Below, in pieces: positions 39,989-49,917 of a stretch of 64,000 bases of DNA. Positions within the stretch are counted from its first letter, which is position 1, and each line of letters begins with the position of its first letter. The DNA is from Burkholderiales bacterium. GTDB taxonomy: Bacteria > Pseudomonadota > Gammaproteobacteria > Burkholderiales > WYBJ01. Position numbers and translations under genes: made by a program. The DNA is taken from NCBI GenBank assembly GCA_022841915.1, contig JALHQN010000020.1:16428-80427 (forward strand). Reading direction: 5' to 3'. The notes below the pieces were generated by a model. It was given only the letters and a program-made list of their open reading frames with translations, was not told the DNA's origin and ran no database searches.

Positions 39989-41265
39989 CCGAAGCCCACC
40001 CGGGAGGAGGTCGCTCGACGAGCGGCCAGGGCCGTGGCCCATTGGGCCGCGCCCTCGCCGGCGATCCGACCGCTCGCGAAACACGCCGTGAGCAGATAAC
40101 CGCCGGTCGGCGCTTCCCAATCGAGCATCTCGCCGGCGCAGAAGATGCCCGGCAATCTCCCCAGCATCAGCGAGGCGTCGAGTGCATCCAGCGCAACGCC
40201 GCCGGCGCTGCTGATCGCCTCGTCGAGCGGTCGAGGCGCCTGAACGGCGACCGGGACCGCCTTGATCGCAGCCGCGAGCCGGGCAGGGTCGGCGTAGTGC
40301 GCCGGCTCAACCAACTCGCGCACCAACGCTGCCCTCACCCCTTCGATCCCGACACGTCGCAGCCGATCGGCGAGCGAACGTCCGGGCTTCTGCCGCATCA
40401 ATCGGTCGCACAAACGATCCACGGGCAGATCGGGGGCGAGGTCGACCGTGAGCACGGCAGCACCCTGGGATTCGATACGCTCGCGCAGGGGCCGCGACAA
40501 GCCATACACCAACCCGCCTTCGACCCCGTAATCGGCAATGACGAACTCCCCGCGCCGCCAGCCGTGGCAGACGTCGGCACGAGCGGCGACGTTCTTCACG
40601 GGGTGGCCGGCCCAGCGCCGGCGAAGCGTCTCGCTCCAGGGTACTTCGAAGCCGCAGTTCGCCGGGCGCAGATCGGCCACCGGTACGCCGCGCCGCAACA
40701 GCAATTCCGTCCAGGCGCCATCGGAACCCAGCCTCGCCCAGCTGCCACCACCCAGGGCGAGGACGACGACATCGGCGGCGACGTGCTTCGTCCCATCCGG
40801 GGTCGCGAAGCGCAGCGCCTCCCCGTCCCAACCCATCCACCGGTGACGGACGTGGAACGCAACCCCTTGCTCGCGCAGCCGGCGCAGCCATGCCCGCAAC
40901 AATGGGCCCGCCTTCATCGCTTCGGGAAAGACGCGACCCGAGGTGCCCACGAACGTCGCTATGCCGAGCTCATGCACCCACGTGCGCAAAGCCTGGGCAT
41001 CAAAGCGGTTCAACCACTCGCGGACTCGCGCTGCCTGCGATTCATACCGCGACTCGAAACGCTCGCGGGGCTCCGAATGCGTGATGTTCATGCCACCCTT
41101 GCCGGCAAGAAGAAACTTCCTGCCGACCGAGGGCATGGCATCGTAGAGATCGACCCGCATGCCGAGTGCGGCGGCAGACTCCGCCGCCATCAGGCCTGCC
41201 GGTCCGCCACCGATGACCACGATCCCAGGGCGCGCGAGCAGGTTCGCCGCAGTCTCATTCGGCAC
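39964..41265 (-). CDS. NAD(P)/FAD-dependent flavoprotein oxidoreductase (TIGR03862-like)
   Basis: GIVVIGGGPAGLMAAESAAALGMRVDLYDAMPSVGRKFLLAGKGGMNITHSE; C-terminal GGVALDALDASLMLGRLPGIFCAGEMLDWEAPTGGYLLTACFASG. GTG start at 41265 proposed; the ORF-track start at 41559 is probably too far upstream. Confidence 0.88.
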   Translation of the reverse strand: MPNETAANLLARPGIVVIGGGPAGLMAAESAAALGMRVDLYDAMPSVGRKFLLAGKGGMNITHSEPRERFESRYESQAARVREWLNRFDAQALRTWVHELGIATFVGTSGRVFPEAMKAGPLLRAWLRRLREQGVAFHVRHRWMGWDGEALRFATPDGTKHVAADVVVLALGGGSWARLGSDGAWTELLLRRGVPVADLRPANCGFEVPWSETLRRRWAGHPVKNVAARADVCHGWRRGEFVIADYGVEGGLVYGLSRPLRERIESQGAAVLTVDLAPDLPVDRLCDRLMRQKPGRSLADRLRRVGIEGVRAALVRELVEPAHYADPARLAAAIKAVPVAVQAPRPLDEAISSAGGVALDALDASLMLGRLPGIFCAGEMLDWEAPTGGYLLTACFASGRIAGEGAAQWATALAARRATSSRVGFGCPESEIR

Positions 41266-41596
41266 GATCGAGTAAGTCCCGTTGGTCTGGCGCTGCCCGA
41301 CTACGGCCCGCGCATGGTGCGTCCCGCTCCGATCTGTACTTGCGAGCCGGGGACATCGCAAAAGAGGCTCTCGTCTCATCGCCTGAGACGCGCATCGCAG
41401 GCGCCCTTCGCGCCCCGTTGATCCGTTAGGCGACCGGCGATCGCACAGCGAAATGCGAGCGAAACATTCATCCGCTCGACGAGCGAATACAGGATGCCAT
41501 ACCGCGCCGCGACCTTCAACGAACCGGTGCAAGCCGAAGCCATTCAGGCATGGGCGCATCTATGAAAAGCCGTTATCCTTTCCGCACGCCAGCCTA

Positions 41597-41784
41597 GTGT
41601 CCCGAGTCAGAGATGCGTTGACGAACGGCCGAACGGCATCCACGATGCAGAGGGGGCAAAAGGGTCAAAATCAGCGTCAGACGCGAAGGAAGCCGCAGCC
41701 AGGTTGGATACCTGGCGAGGATTTCCGACAAGTATGGCGTCGATTCTCGGCGCTTTCGTTCAGCGAATTGCCGACTCATGACAC
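41597..41784. repeat. MITE-like element, copy 2 (188 bp) with terminal inverted repeats, flanked by TA on both sides
   Basis: Left end GTGTCCCGAGTCAGAGATGCGTTGACGAA; reverse complement of right end GTGTCATGAGTCGGCAATTCGCTGAACGAA. Flanks 41595-41596 TA and 41785-41786 TA. Confidence 0.8.
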
Positions 41785-41847
41785 TAAGTTTCGCATGCCA
41801 TCCATAACGAGCAAGCCCGACCGCCCGAGGAGCGGCACTTCATACCA

Positions 41848-43035
41848 GTGACACTCCGAGGAGATCGCGAGGGCACCGCAGTCCTGGGCGTGGGGCTGTT
41901 CACCAACGGGGTATGGGACATGCTCTCGGTGGTGGTGCCGCTCTACGCCGTCGCCGTAGGTCTCAATGCCGCCGAAATCGGGTTGATTGTCGCGGCACGT
42001 TCCGTCCTGCCGGCATTGCTTTCCATTCATGGCGGCATCCTGATGGACCAGCTGGGCACTCGGCGCGTGTTGCGCTGGGTCGCATTGAGCAGTGCCGCGC
42101 TGCCGATGCTGTTTCCCTTCTCGGGATGGTTCACGGTGCTGGTGCTGCTGCAACTGATGCTCGGACTCGCCTCGGGCGTCGCCATGGCGGCATCGCAGAC
42201 GTGGAGCCTGCAGACGAGCCGCGGCATGACCGATCTGCTGGCTCGCTACAGCATCGCCTCGCGCATCGGCACCTTCATCGGCCCGGTCGTCGTGGGCGCG
42301 GCTTGGGATCTGTTCGGTGCCTGGGTCGCATTCGCCTGCGTCTCCATTTGCGGTGCGGGAACCATCGCCCTGCTGGCGTTCGGCGGGCAGACATCGGCCG
42401 TGACCGATCCGCCACACCCCACGCCGCCCCTGTCCGTGCTCGTTCCGCGGTGGCAACCTCACAAGGAGGCGCTGCTGCTGGTACTGCTTCCCGCAGTTGC
42501 GTTCGTGCTCACCGCCAGCTTCCTACGCAACGCATCCGGTGCAATCCAGAGTTCGCTCTACGTGGTTTACCTGGGCGGTATCGGCTTGAGCGGCACGATG
42601 ATCGGTCTTCTTGTTGCGATCGTCGAACTGTCCGGCGTGCTGGGCTCGCTCGTCGCCGCACGCATGGAGCGGCGCATGGGCGGCAACCGGCTCGTGCTCG
42701 CCTGCATCATGGTGTCGATCGTATCGATCGCCGTCACGCCGCTGATCAGTCAGGTCGTCTCCCTGCTCTTCCTTGCGTGCATCGTGCGCGGCATTGCACA
42801 GGGACTGAGCCAACCATTGATGTTCGCGATCCTGAGTGCGGGCGTGCCGCACAACCGACAAGGTTCGAGCGTCGGCCTGCGCAACGCCGTGATACGCCTG
42901 TCGTCCATCGTGACTCCGGCGGTCATGGGCATGATCGCCGAAGCCTGGAGCATCGAGGCGAGTTTTTACACGATTGGCGCCACCTTCCTGGTTGCGACCG
43001 TCGTGCTCGGCTTCGTCGGACGGCGCCTCGTCTGA
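41848..43035 (+). CDS. MFS transporter
   Basis: About 12 hydrophobic segments; GGILMDQLGTRRVLRWVALSSAALPMLFP loop; GTG start. Confidence 0.88.
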   Translation: MTLRGDREGTAVLGVGLFTNGVWDMLSVVVPLYAVAVGLNAAEIGLIVAARSVLPALLSIHGGILMDQLGTRRVLRWVALSSAALPMLFPFSGWFTVLVLLQLMLGLASGVAMAASQTWSLQTSRGMTDLLARYSIASRIGTFIGPVVVGAAWDLFGAWVAFACVSICGAGTIALLAFGGQTSAVTDPPHPTPPLSVLVPRWQPHKEALLLVLLPAVAFVLTASFLRNASGAIQSSLYVVYLGGIGLSGTMIGLLVAIVELSGVLGSLVAARMERRMGGNRLVLACIMVSIVSIAVTPLISQVVSLLFLACIVRGIAQGLSQPLMFAILSAGVPHNRQGSSVGLRNAVIRLSSIVTPAVMGMIAEAWSIEASFYTIGATFLVATVVLGFVGRRLV

Positions 43036-43095
43036 GCGCTCGATGCCACGCCGCAAACCAAACGCGCCCGTCGTCCGCAACCGAGAGCCGTCGCG

Positions 43096-45228
43096 ATGCA
43101 GGTCCTGACGAGAATCAGCACAAGCCATCCGGCAATCGTGTTGATCGCCTGGCTGGCCGCGATGCTGCTTTCCGGTGCGTTGATCGTTCACCACGCCGCA
43201 AGCGCGTTCACGACCACGGTGCAGCGCTACGACGGGTCGGAATCGGCACAAGCCGAAGCGCTGCTGCGGCAGCGCTTTCCCGAACGCAGCACGCTCGACC
43301 AACCGAACGAGATTCTGATCGTCGGCTCGGACACGCTCACGGTCGACGACGATGCTTTCCGTGAGCAAGTGCAGGCGCTGGGACAAAAGCTGCTGGCTCT
43401 TGGGGCCGACGTGATCGCCGGGGGATCGAGCTACTACCTCAGCGGCGACCCGGCGCTCGTCTCGGCCGATCGGCGCACCACCCTGATTCCCTTGGTCGTG
43501 CGGGCACCGGAGACGAACATCGGCAAGGTGCGCGCCGTGGTACGCGAGGCGGCAGACGCTGACGGGCTGCGCGTGCATCTGGTCGGACGCGCGAGCGTCG
43601 GCAGCGACTTCAAAGCGCTCGCGGAGGCGGATTTGCGAGCGGAGTTGCGCATCGGGCTCCCGGCGGCGCTCGTGGTTCTGCTGCTGGTGTTCGCGACCGT
43701 CGTTGCCGCGCTGGTGCCGCTCTTGATCGCGCTTGCCTCGATCATGGTCACCATGGCGATCGTGACGGTCACCGGCACGCATGTCCAAGCCTACTTTCTC
43801 GTGACCAACATGATCGTCATGATGGGGCTCGCAGTCGGCATCGATTACTCGCTGTTCTTTCTCTCGCGTTACCGCGACGAGCGACAGGCCGGTCGCCTGA
43901 GTGCGGCAGCGATCGCGATGGCTGCATCGACCGCTGGGCGTGCGATTCTCTACAGCGGAGCCACAGTCGTTCTGGCCCTGCTCGGCCTGCTGTTGATTCC
44001 GACCAACGTATTTCGCAGTCTGGCAGCCGGGGCCATACTCGTCGTCCTGGTCTCGATGGCCGCCTGCTTCACTCTGCTGCCGGCCATCGTCGCGCTCCTA
44101 GGCGATCGGCTGGAAGCCCTGCGCCTGCCGCGCCTGCGAGGCCGATTTTCGGGCGCAGGTTGGGATTGGATGGCGCGCCTAGTGGCGCGCCGCCCTCTGC
44201 TGAGCCTCGTCGTCTCGGCAACGCTGCTGGCTGCATGCGCTGCACCGACCCTGCGCATGCACATCGGCTTTGCCGGCATCGAAACACTGCCTGATCGCAT
44301 CGAGTCCAAGCGCGGATTCGCGATCCTGCAGGAGCAGTTCGCAATCGGAGTGATCTCGGAGGCAGTCGTGGTCATCGACGCCGATACGGCCGCGGCAGCC
44401 GAGCCGGTGGCGCGCTTGCGCGCGTCGCTCGCCGGCGATCGAGCATTCGTTGCGTCCAAGGCCCGAGTACAGACCAATGCGGCGGGCACGCTCACGGTGC
44501 TGGCCGTGCCCATGCCGGGGGATGCCGAGAGCGCGAGTGCTCAGGCGGGCATCGAGCGACTCAGACATCGACACATCCCTGCGGCATTCGATGGCACGAA
44601 TGCCACTGCGCTCGTCACCGGCAGTGCCGCGGGCTACATCGATTTCTTCCGACTCACCGAACGCTACACGCCGATCGTCTTCGTCCTCGTCCTGGGCCTG
44701 AGCTGGGTGCTGCTCACGCTCGCCTTCCGCTCGGTGATCGTGCCGCTCAAGGCGATCGTCATGAACCTGCTCTCGGTCGGTGCCGCCTATGGCTTGATGG
44801 TGCTCGTATTCCAGGAGGGGGTCGGTGCGACGCTGCTCGGCTTCACGCAAGTCGCGCAGATCGAGGCCTGGATCCCGCTCTTCCTCTTCACCATACTCTA
44901 CGGCCTGTCGATGGATTACCACGTGCTGCTGCTGAGCCGCATCCGTGAGCGCTACGACGCGACCGGCGACAATGCGGAGGCGGTCGGCTACGGCCTGCGC
45001 ACCACCGCCGGCATCATCACCGGTGCAGCCCTGATCATGGTCGCGATCTTCGCCGGTTTCGCCAGCGGAGAACTGGTGATGTTCCAGCAAGTCGGTTTCG
45101 GGCTCGCTGTCGCGATCCTGATCGATGCGACCATCGTACGCTCGGTGATCGTACCCGCCGCCATGACACTGCTCGGAGATCGCAACTGGTATCTGCCTAG
45201 CTGGCTCGGCTGGCTGCCTCGACGCTAG
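43096..45228 (+). CDS. MMPL/RND family transporter
   Basis: Two MMPL repeats: MGLAVGIDYSLFFLSRYRDERQAG and TILYGLSMDYHVLLLSRIRERYD; large extracytoplasmic loops. Confidence 0.92.
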   Translation: MQVLTRISTSHPAIVLIAWLAAMLLSGALIVHHAASAFTTTVQRYDGSESAQAEALLRQRFPERSTLDQPNEILIVGSDTLTVDDDAFREQVQALGQKLLALGADVIAGGSSYYLSGDPALVSADRRTTLIPLVVRAPETNIGKVRAVVREAADADGLRVHLVGRASVGSDFKALAEADLRAELRIGLPAALVVLLLVFATVVAALVPLLIALASIMVTMAIVTVTGTHVQAYFLVTNMIVMMGLAVGIDYSLFFLSRYRDERQAGRLSAAAIAMAASTAGRAILYSGATVVLALLGLLLIPTNVFRSLAAGAILVVLVSMAACFTLLPAIVALLGDRLEALRLPRLRGRFSGAGWDWMARLVARRPLLSLVVSATLLAACAAPTLRMHIGFAGIETLPDRIESKRGFAILQEQFAIGVISEAVVVIDADTAAAAEPVARLRASLAGDRAFVASKARVQTNAAGTLTVLAVPMPGDAESASAQAGIERLRHRHIPAAFDGTNATALVTGSAAGYIDFFRLTERYTPIVFVLVLGLSWVLLTLAFRSVIVPLKAIVMNLLSVGAAYGLMVLVFQEGVGATLLGFTQVAQIEAWIPLFLFTILYGLSMDYHVLLLSRIRERYDATGDNAEAVGYGLRTTAGIITGAALIMVAIFAGFASGELVMFQQVGFGLAVAILIDATIVRSVIVPAAMTLLGDRNWYLPSWLGWLPRR

Positions 45229-45283
45229 CCGGCCGGCCGAATGCGCGGATCGCTCTTGTCCGGGCGACGCTCGACCAGGCGGA

Positions 45284-46144
45284 TCAGCGCGGCAAATGCT
45301 GCGCGAGGAAGCGCTCGACATGCGGCTTCCACGCGGCTGCATTGCGAGTGAAGCTGCCGTGCCCATCGTCGCCGATCGCGGGCAACTGGATGAACTCGGC
45401 ACGTCCGCCGGCCGCTCTGAATCGCTCGAACCAGCGCCTCGGATGCTCCGCGCCCCAGAATCGATCGTTCTCGCTGTAGAGCCACAACATCGGCGTGCGG
45501 GCGGTCCGGCCGTAGTCGGCGAAGACCTGCGCCAGAGCCGCTTCGGAGCACGGATCGCCGGGCCGCGTCTTGGGATTGCCGCCGCTGCCGCCGGCGAAGT
45601 TGAGGGCCGCGGCGACGCCTTCGAGATTCCTCGCCGCCAGAGCCGCCGCCGTGGCGCCGCCATAGCTCTGGCCCACGATCACACCCGGCGCAGACGTGAC
45701 ATACGGTCGCGTTCGCGCGAACGCGATGACGGCCACCGACTGCGCCGCCGCAGCTGCGAAGCCGCGCGCATGATCTCGCTGCTCGCACGGCCCGGTATTC
45801 TCGACATCCGGCCCCCCGGTGATTCCATAACCCATGCGCGTGGGCACGAAGACAGCGTACCCGAGATCGACGAAATAGGCCGAATTGGCGGAATAGCGCG
45901 CGCGCCCGAGTTGCGCTCTGCCTGCCGCGGTGCCCGATCGCCCATGATTGATCAGCAGCCACGGCGACTGCTCGCGGGCATCGTCGCGAAAGATGGTCAC
46001 GGTGATGGCTTGCTGATGCGTACGCCCGAATCTGTCCGCGACCTCGACCGGAATTCGCACGACTTCTTCGAGCGGCGCAGCCGACGCAGTCACGACGCTC
46101 GACAGCACCACGGCTAGCAGACCTTCGAGCCGCGCGAGTCTCAC
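45284..46144 (-). CDS. Secreted alpha/beta hydrolase (dienelactone hydrolase-like)
   Basis: Signal peptide then PWLLINHGRSG, nucleophile elbow IVGQSYGGATAAALA, C-terminal catalytic His region GDDGHGSF. GTG starts at 46144 or 46180. Confidence 0.85.
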   Translation of the reverse strand: MRLARLEGLLAVVLSSVVTASAAPLEEVVRIPVEVADRFGRTHQQAITVTIFRDDAREQSPWLLINHGRSGTAAGRAQLGRARYSANSAYFVDLGYAVFVPTRMGYGITGGPDVENTGPCEQRDHARGFAAAAAQSVAVIAFARTRPYVTSAPGVIVGQSYGGATAAALAARNLEGVAAALNFAGGSGGNPKTRPGDPCSEAALAQVFADYGRTARTPMLWLYSENDRFWGAEHPRRWFERFRAAGGRAEFIQLPAIGDDGHGSFTRNAAAWKPHVERFLAQHLPR

Positions 46145-46205
46145 CGTGAATCGGAGGTCGGGGATCCGGACGATCGACACTTCAGCAGCCCCGTGGTCAG
46201 CGCGG

Positions 46206-47708
46206 CTAGGCGTCGGCCGCCATTGCCTGGAGCGCGCGCCGTCGACCGATCTCGGGATACGGGTACAGCATGTTGAGCGCGATACTCTGATCCGCACTTT
46301 GCACGATGCGTACATGCTCCCGACGCAACTCGCGCGCATGGTGCAGGCCGCAGGAGTGCGCGATCATGTCCAGTTCCTTGTTCATGTTGCGGCAGTAGTT
46401 GGCCACGCGCAGATACTTCTCTTCCACCACCAACCCCCGCTGCAAGCGCCGGTTGTGCGTGGTGACGCCGGTCGGGCACGTGTTCTGATGGCAGCGCAGC
46501 GCCTGGATGCAGCCGAGCGCGAACATGAACCCGCGCGCGGTGTTGACGAAATCGGCGCCTGCGCACAGCGCCCAAGCCGCTTTCGCCGACGTCACCAGTT
46601 TGCCGGACGCCACGACCCGCACACGATTCTTCAAGTCGGCTTCGAGCAATGCATCCACCACTCGGGGCAACGCCTCCGCGATGGGCAAGCTGACGTGATC
46701 GGCCAGGGTCTGCGGTGCGGCCCCTGAACCACCCTCGCCGCCGTCGATGACGATGAAATCGGGTGCGTACTCGAGACCGCGCCTGAGCACCTGCTCGCAT
46801 AAGTCGTTGATGAATTCCCAGCCGCCGATGGCCGTCTTGATCCCGACCGGGCGGCCGGTGAGGTTGCGCACATACGCCACCTGATCGAGCAACTCGGTCA
46901 TGTTGGCGATGTCGGTGTGGCGGTTCGGACTGATCGAATTCACCCCGACCGGAATGCCTCGTATGCGAGCGATCTCTTCGGTCACCTTGGCCGCGGGCAG
47001 CACGCCGCCCTTGCCGGGTTTGGCGCCTTGCGAGAGCTTGATCTCGAAGGCGGCGACGACCTTGGCGAGTTCCTTGGCCTTCTGCGGCGAGAACTCGCCC
47101 GTATCGGTGCGGATGCCGTATTTCGCCGTGCCGATCTGCATGATGACATCGCAGCCGCCTTCCAGGTGATAAGGCGACAGGCCGCCCTCGCCGGTATCCA
47201 TCCAGCAACCGGCCTCGGCGGCACCCCTGGAAAGCGCGCGCACCGCGGGCTCGGAAATCGCCCCGAAACTCATGCCGCTCACATTGACGATGGAGCGCGC
47301 TCGAAACGGCTGCTCGCAATAGCCCGTGCCTATCGTCAATGGCAGGCTGCACTGCTGGTCCGACTCGAGGACGGGAAACGGCGCGTTGACGAAGATGATG
47401 GCGCCGGGCTCGCGCAAGTCGTAGGTAGATCCGAAGCCGATCATGCCGCCTTCGTCCTTGCATTCGCGATAGACCCAGCCGCGTGTCGCCCGATTGAAGG
47501 GCATTTCTTCCCGGTCGCCCATGAAGAAGTACTGGCGAAAGTATTCGCCCTGGCGCTCGAAGAAGTAGCGCAGCCGGCCGATCACCGGATAGTTCCTCAG
47601 GACCGTGTGCTTCTTCTGCGTGACATCCTGGACGAACCAGAAGATCAACAGGCCGATGATCAGAAATCCGATCACGGTTCCCAGGCCATACGAGACCACG
47701 CTCATCAT
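46206..47708 (-). CDS. FMN-binding glutamate synthase family protein (GltB2-like)
   Basis: FGAISEPAVRALSRGAAEAGCWMDTGEGGLSPYHLEGGCDVIMQIGTAKYG, KPGKGGVLPAAKVT, IDGGEGGSGAAP, GCIQALRCHQNTCPTGVTT. Confidence 0.93.
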   Translation of the reverse strand: MMSVVSYGLGTVIGFLIIGLLIFWFVQDVTQKKHTVLRNYPVIGRLRYFFERQGEYFRQYFFMGDREEMPFNRATRGWVYRECKDEGGMIGFGSTYDLREPGAIIFVNAPFPVLESDQQCSLPLTIGTGYCEQPFRARSIVNVSGMSFGAISEPAVRALSRGAAEAGCWMDTGEGGLSPYHLEGGCDVIMQIGTAKYGIRTDTGEFSPQKAKELAKVVAAFEIKLSQGAKPGKGGVLPAAKVTEEIARIRGIPVGVNSISPNRHTDIANMTELLDQVAYVRNLTGRPVGIKTAIGGWEFINDLCEQVLRRGLEYAPDFIVIDGGEGGSGAAPQTLADHVSLPIAEALPRVVDALLEADLKNRVRVVASGKLVTSAKAAWALCAGADFVNTARGFMFALGCIQALRCHQNTCPTGVTTHNRRLQRGLVVEEKYLRVANYCRNMNKELDMIAHSCGLHHARELRREHVRIVQSADQSIALNMLYPYPEIGRRRALQAMAADA

Positions 47709-48014
47709 GACGGCATACCCTCCTTCGCGGAAACCTGCCCAACTCGACCAGGCAAGCCTCGACCTACCCAGCCCTCGTGAATGCGAACGCCATCCGCCCC
47801 GCGATTGCTGCTGCCTGCCGCGATCGTACCGTCATGCGGATCGGCATGAAAGCGCGAATAGCCGCGCAAAAGCGATGCTGCCGCGGGCTCGGCGGAGATT
47901 CGGGGGCGCGCCCTTCGATTCGGCGCCTGCGCGCCAGACGCACGCCTAGCCGTACGTCGTACGTATCGCCGCCCTGTGCAGCTCACGGCGGTACACTTCC
48001 GGTCGACCACTCGG

Positions 48015-49496
48015 ATGGAAAGCACGCAGATGACAAACACCAATCACCCGGGACCGCTCACCGGCGGCGATCTCAACCAGTCTTTCCGGGGAGGCGGCCG
48101 CGCGGTCGAGTTTCTCGATCGCATCAACAAGGCCTCGATCGTCATGCTGGACGAAACCAGCCTCGTACCGCCGGAGCTCGCGGGGCGCATCGCCCGAGGG
48201 ATCGCACGGGTACTGGCGAACGACCGCGAGGGGCCGCCGCCGCGCTCGGCCGACTACCTCGACTACGAGCCGCGCCTGATCGCCGCGGCCGGGCCGGACG
48301 CAAGCCGGCTCCACACCGGCCGCAGCCGCCAGGACATTGCCGGCACGATCGCTCGCATGAACTTGCGCGACGGACTCCTGCGCGAAGGCATGGCGCTCGT
48401 CAGCGCCCGCGAGCGCCTCGTCGCGCTGGCCGAACGCCATCGCGACACCATCGTTCCAGCCTACACGCATGGCGTACAGGCGCAGCCGACCACCTTCGCG
48501 CACTACCTGCTCGCGCTCTGTGCCGCGCTGACCCGTGCGACCGAACGCTTGCGCCAAGCCTACGTCCGGGTGAATCTGAGCCCGCTCGGGACGGCCGCAC
48601 TCGCGACTTCGAGCTTTCCCCTGGACCGTCCACGGCTGGCCGCGCTGCTCGGCTTCGACGGCCTGCTCGAGAATGCGTACGACGCCAATCATCTCGCGCC
48701 CGTGGATTGCGCGCTCGACGTCGCCAGCGCTCTTGCCATTGCCGCGGTGCAAATCGGACAGTTCGCGCAGGATCTGCACGCGCACTATGCAGCGCCATCG
48801 CCATGGTGCCTGCTCGGTGCGAGCGCGCTGACCGGATCGAGCAGCATCATGCCGCAGAAGCGCAACCCCGCCGCCATCGAACAGTTGCGCGCCCAGGCGA
48901 GCATGCTGCTGGGCGACATGCAGACCGTATTCCTCGTCTCGCACAACGTGCGCACGGGCATGTTCGACTACCGCAGCTACGACCCCGTGCCTTGCACGCG
49001 GCCGCTGCAGGTGCTGACACTGCTCGGAGAGATCGTCGACGGCCTCGTCGTCGATCCGGCGCGCGCCCTGGACGAAGTAAGAGCGGACTACTCGACCACC
49101 ACCGAGATCGCCGACGCCTTGTTGCAGCGCGCCGAGATCCCGTTTCGCATCGGCCATCACTTCGCCTCCAAGCTCACCGACCATGGCCGCTCGCGGGGCC
49201 TGCGCCTGCACGAGATCGCGTATTCGGAAGTCGCACGCATCTACGAGCACGAAACGCAGCAGAGCTTCCCGCTCGCCGAAGACGCTTATCGTGAGGTGAT
49301 CAGCCCCGAATACATGGTGGCAGGCCGACGCGGACGGGGCGGCCCGCAGCCGGCTGAAGTCGAACGCATGCTCGGCGACGAGCAGGGCGCAGCCGCGGCG
49401 GATCGGCACTGGTTGGAAGCTGGCGGCGATGCGCTTGCCCGGGCGGATGAGATGCTCGAAACGGCCTTCCAGACGCTGGTTGCGCGAGCTGCTTGA
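48015..49496 (+). CDS. Argininosuccinate lyase-like (fumarase/aspartase superfamily) enzyme
   Basis: ASRLHTGRSRQDIAGTIARM, HGVQAQPTTFAHYLLAL, fumarate lyase signature GSSIMPQKRNP. Confidence 0.9.
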   Translation: MESTQMTNTNHPGPLTGGDLNQSFRGGGRAVEFLDRINKASIVMLDETSLVPPELAGRIARGIARVLANDREGPPPRSADYLDYEPRLIAAAGPDASRLHTGRSRQDIAGTIARMNLRDGLLREGMALVSARERLVALAERHRDTIVPAYTHGVQAQPTTFAHYLLALCAALTRATERLRQAYVRVNLSPLGTAALATSSFPLDRPRLAALLGFDGLLENAYDANHLAPVDCALDVASALAIAAVQIGQFAQDLHAHYAAPSPWCLLGASALTGSSSIMPQKRNPAAIEQLRAQASMLLGDMQTVFLVSHNVRTGMFDYRSYDPVPCTRPLQVLTLLGEIVDGLVVDPARALDEVRADYSTTTEIADALLQRAEIPFRIGHHFASKLTDHGRSRGLRLHEIAYSEVARIYEHETQQSFPLAEDAYREVISPEYMVAGRRGRGGPQPAEVERMLGDEQGAAAADRHWLEAGGDALARADEMLETAFQTLVARAA

Positions 49497-49566
49497 CGCT
49501 CGGCCCTTGCGCCACCGCGCCATCGGGGGCGAAGATGCGCCTTTATCCCACGGAGCGCGCCGCCAG

Positions 49567-49869
49567 ATGAGCATCTCCGGTCCAGCACGACACCCGCGAC
49601 GCGTCAGGCCGCGGCTCGACGAATTGGCCGGCCCGTTGCTCGTCCGCGGCGAGGCCGACATCGGGCTGCGACGACCTGCCGAGTTGCTGCCGGTTGCGGG
49701 CGTAGAGATCGTCGAACCGCAGCCGCTGCAACGTCGTTGGACGATCGAGTACGGCGCTGCCATGATCGATGGTTCGCCGCAACGCCACGGCTACCGGGCG
49801 TTCCCGGTTTTCATGCGCTCCTCGGCCGCCCGCGAGGTGCTGCGCAGCACGGGACTCGATCCCGTGTAA
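49567..49869 (+). CDS. Small uncharacterised protein (100 aa)
   Basis: ATG to TAA frame with strong G/C third-position bias, filling the gap between the lyase and the dioxygenase on the same strand. No recognised motif. Confidence 0.5.
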   Translation: MSISGPARHPRRVRPRLDELAGPLLVRGEADIGLRRPAELLPVAGVEIVEPQPLQRRWTIEYGAAMIDGSPQRHGYRAFPVFMRSSAAREVLRSTGLDPV

Positions 49870-49917
49870 CAACGTCCCCGCTCGTCTTACACCCACCGAT
49901 CCGGAGGAGGATTCGAC

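Noticed and set aside
42523-43788. 421-aa minus-strand His/Asp-rich ORF opposite MFS/MMPL genes
   Set aside because: The HDRRD...HDHDR-like composition is the complement of hydrophobic transmembrane codons, not a real metal-binding protein.
47946-49763. 605-aa minus-strand ORF opposite the ASL-like gene
   Set aside because: Antisense to a gene with an intact fumarate-lyase signature; composition is of the shadow-ORF type.
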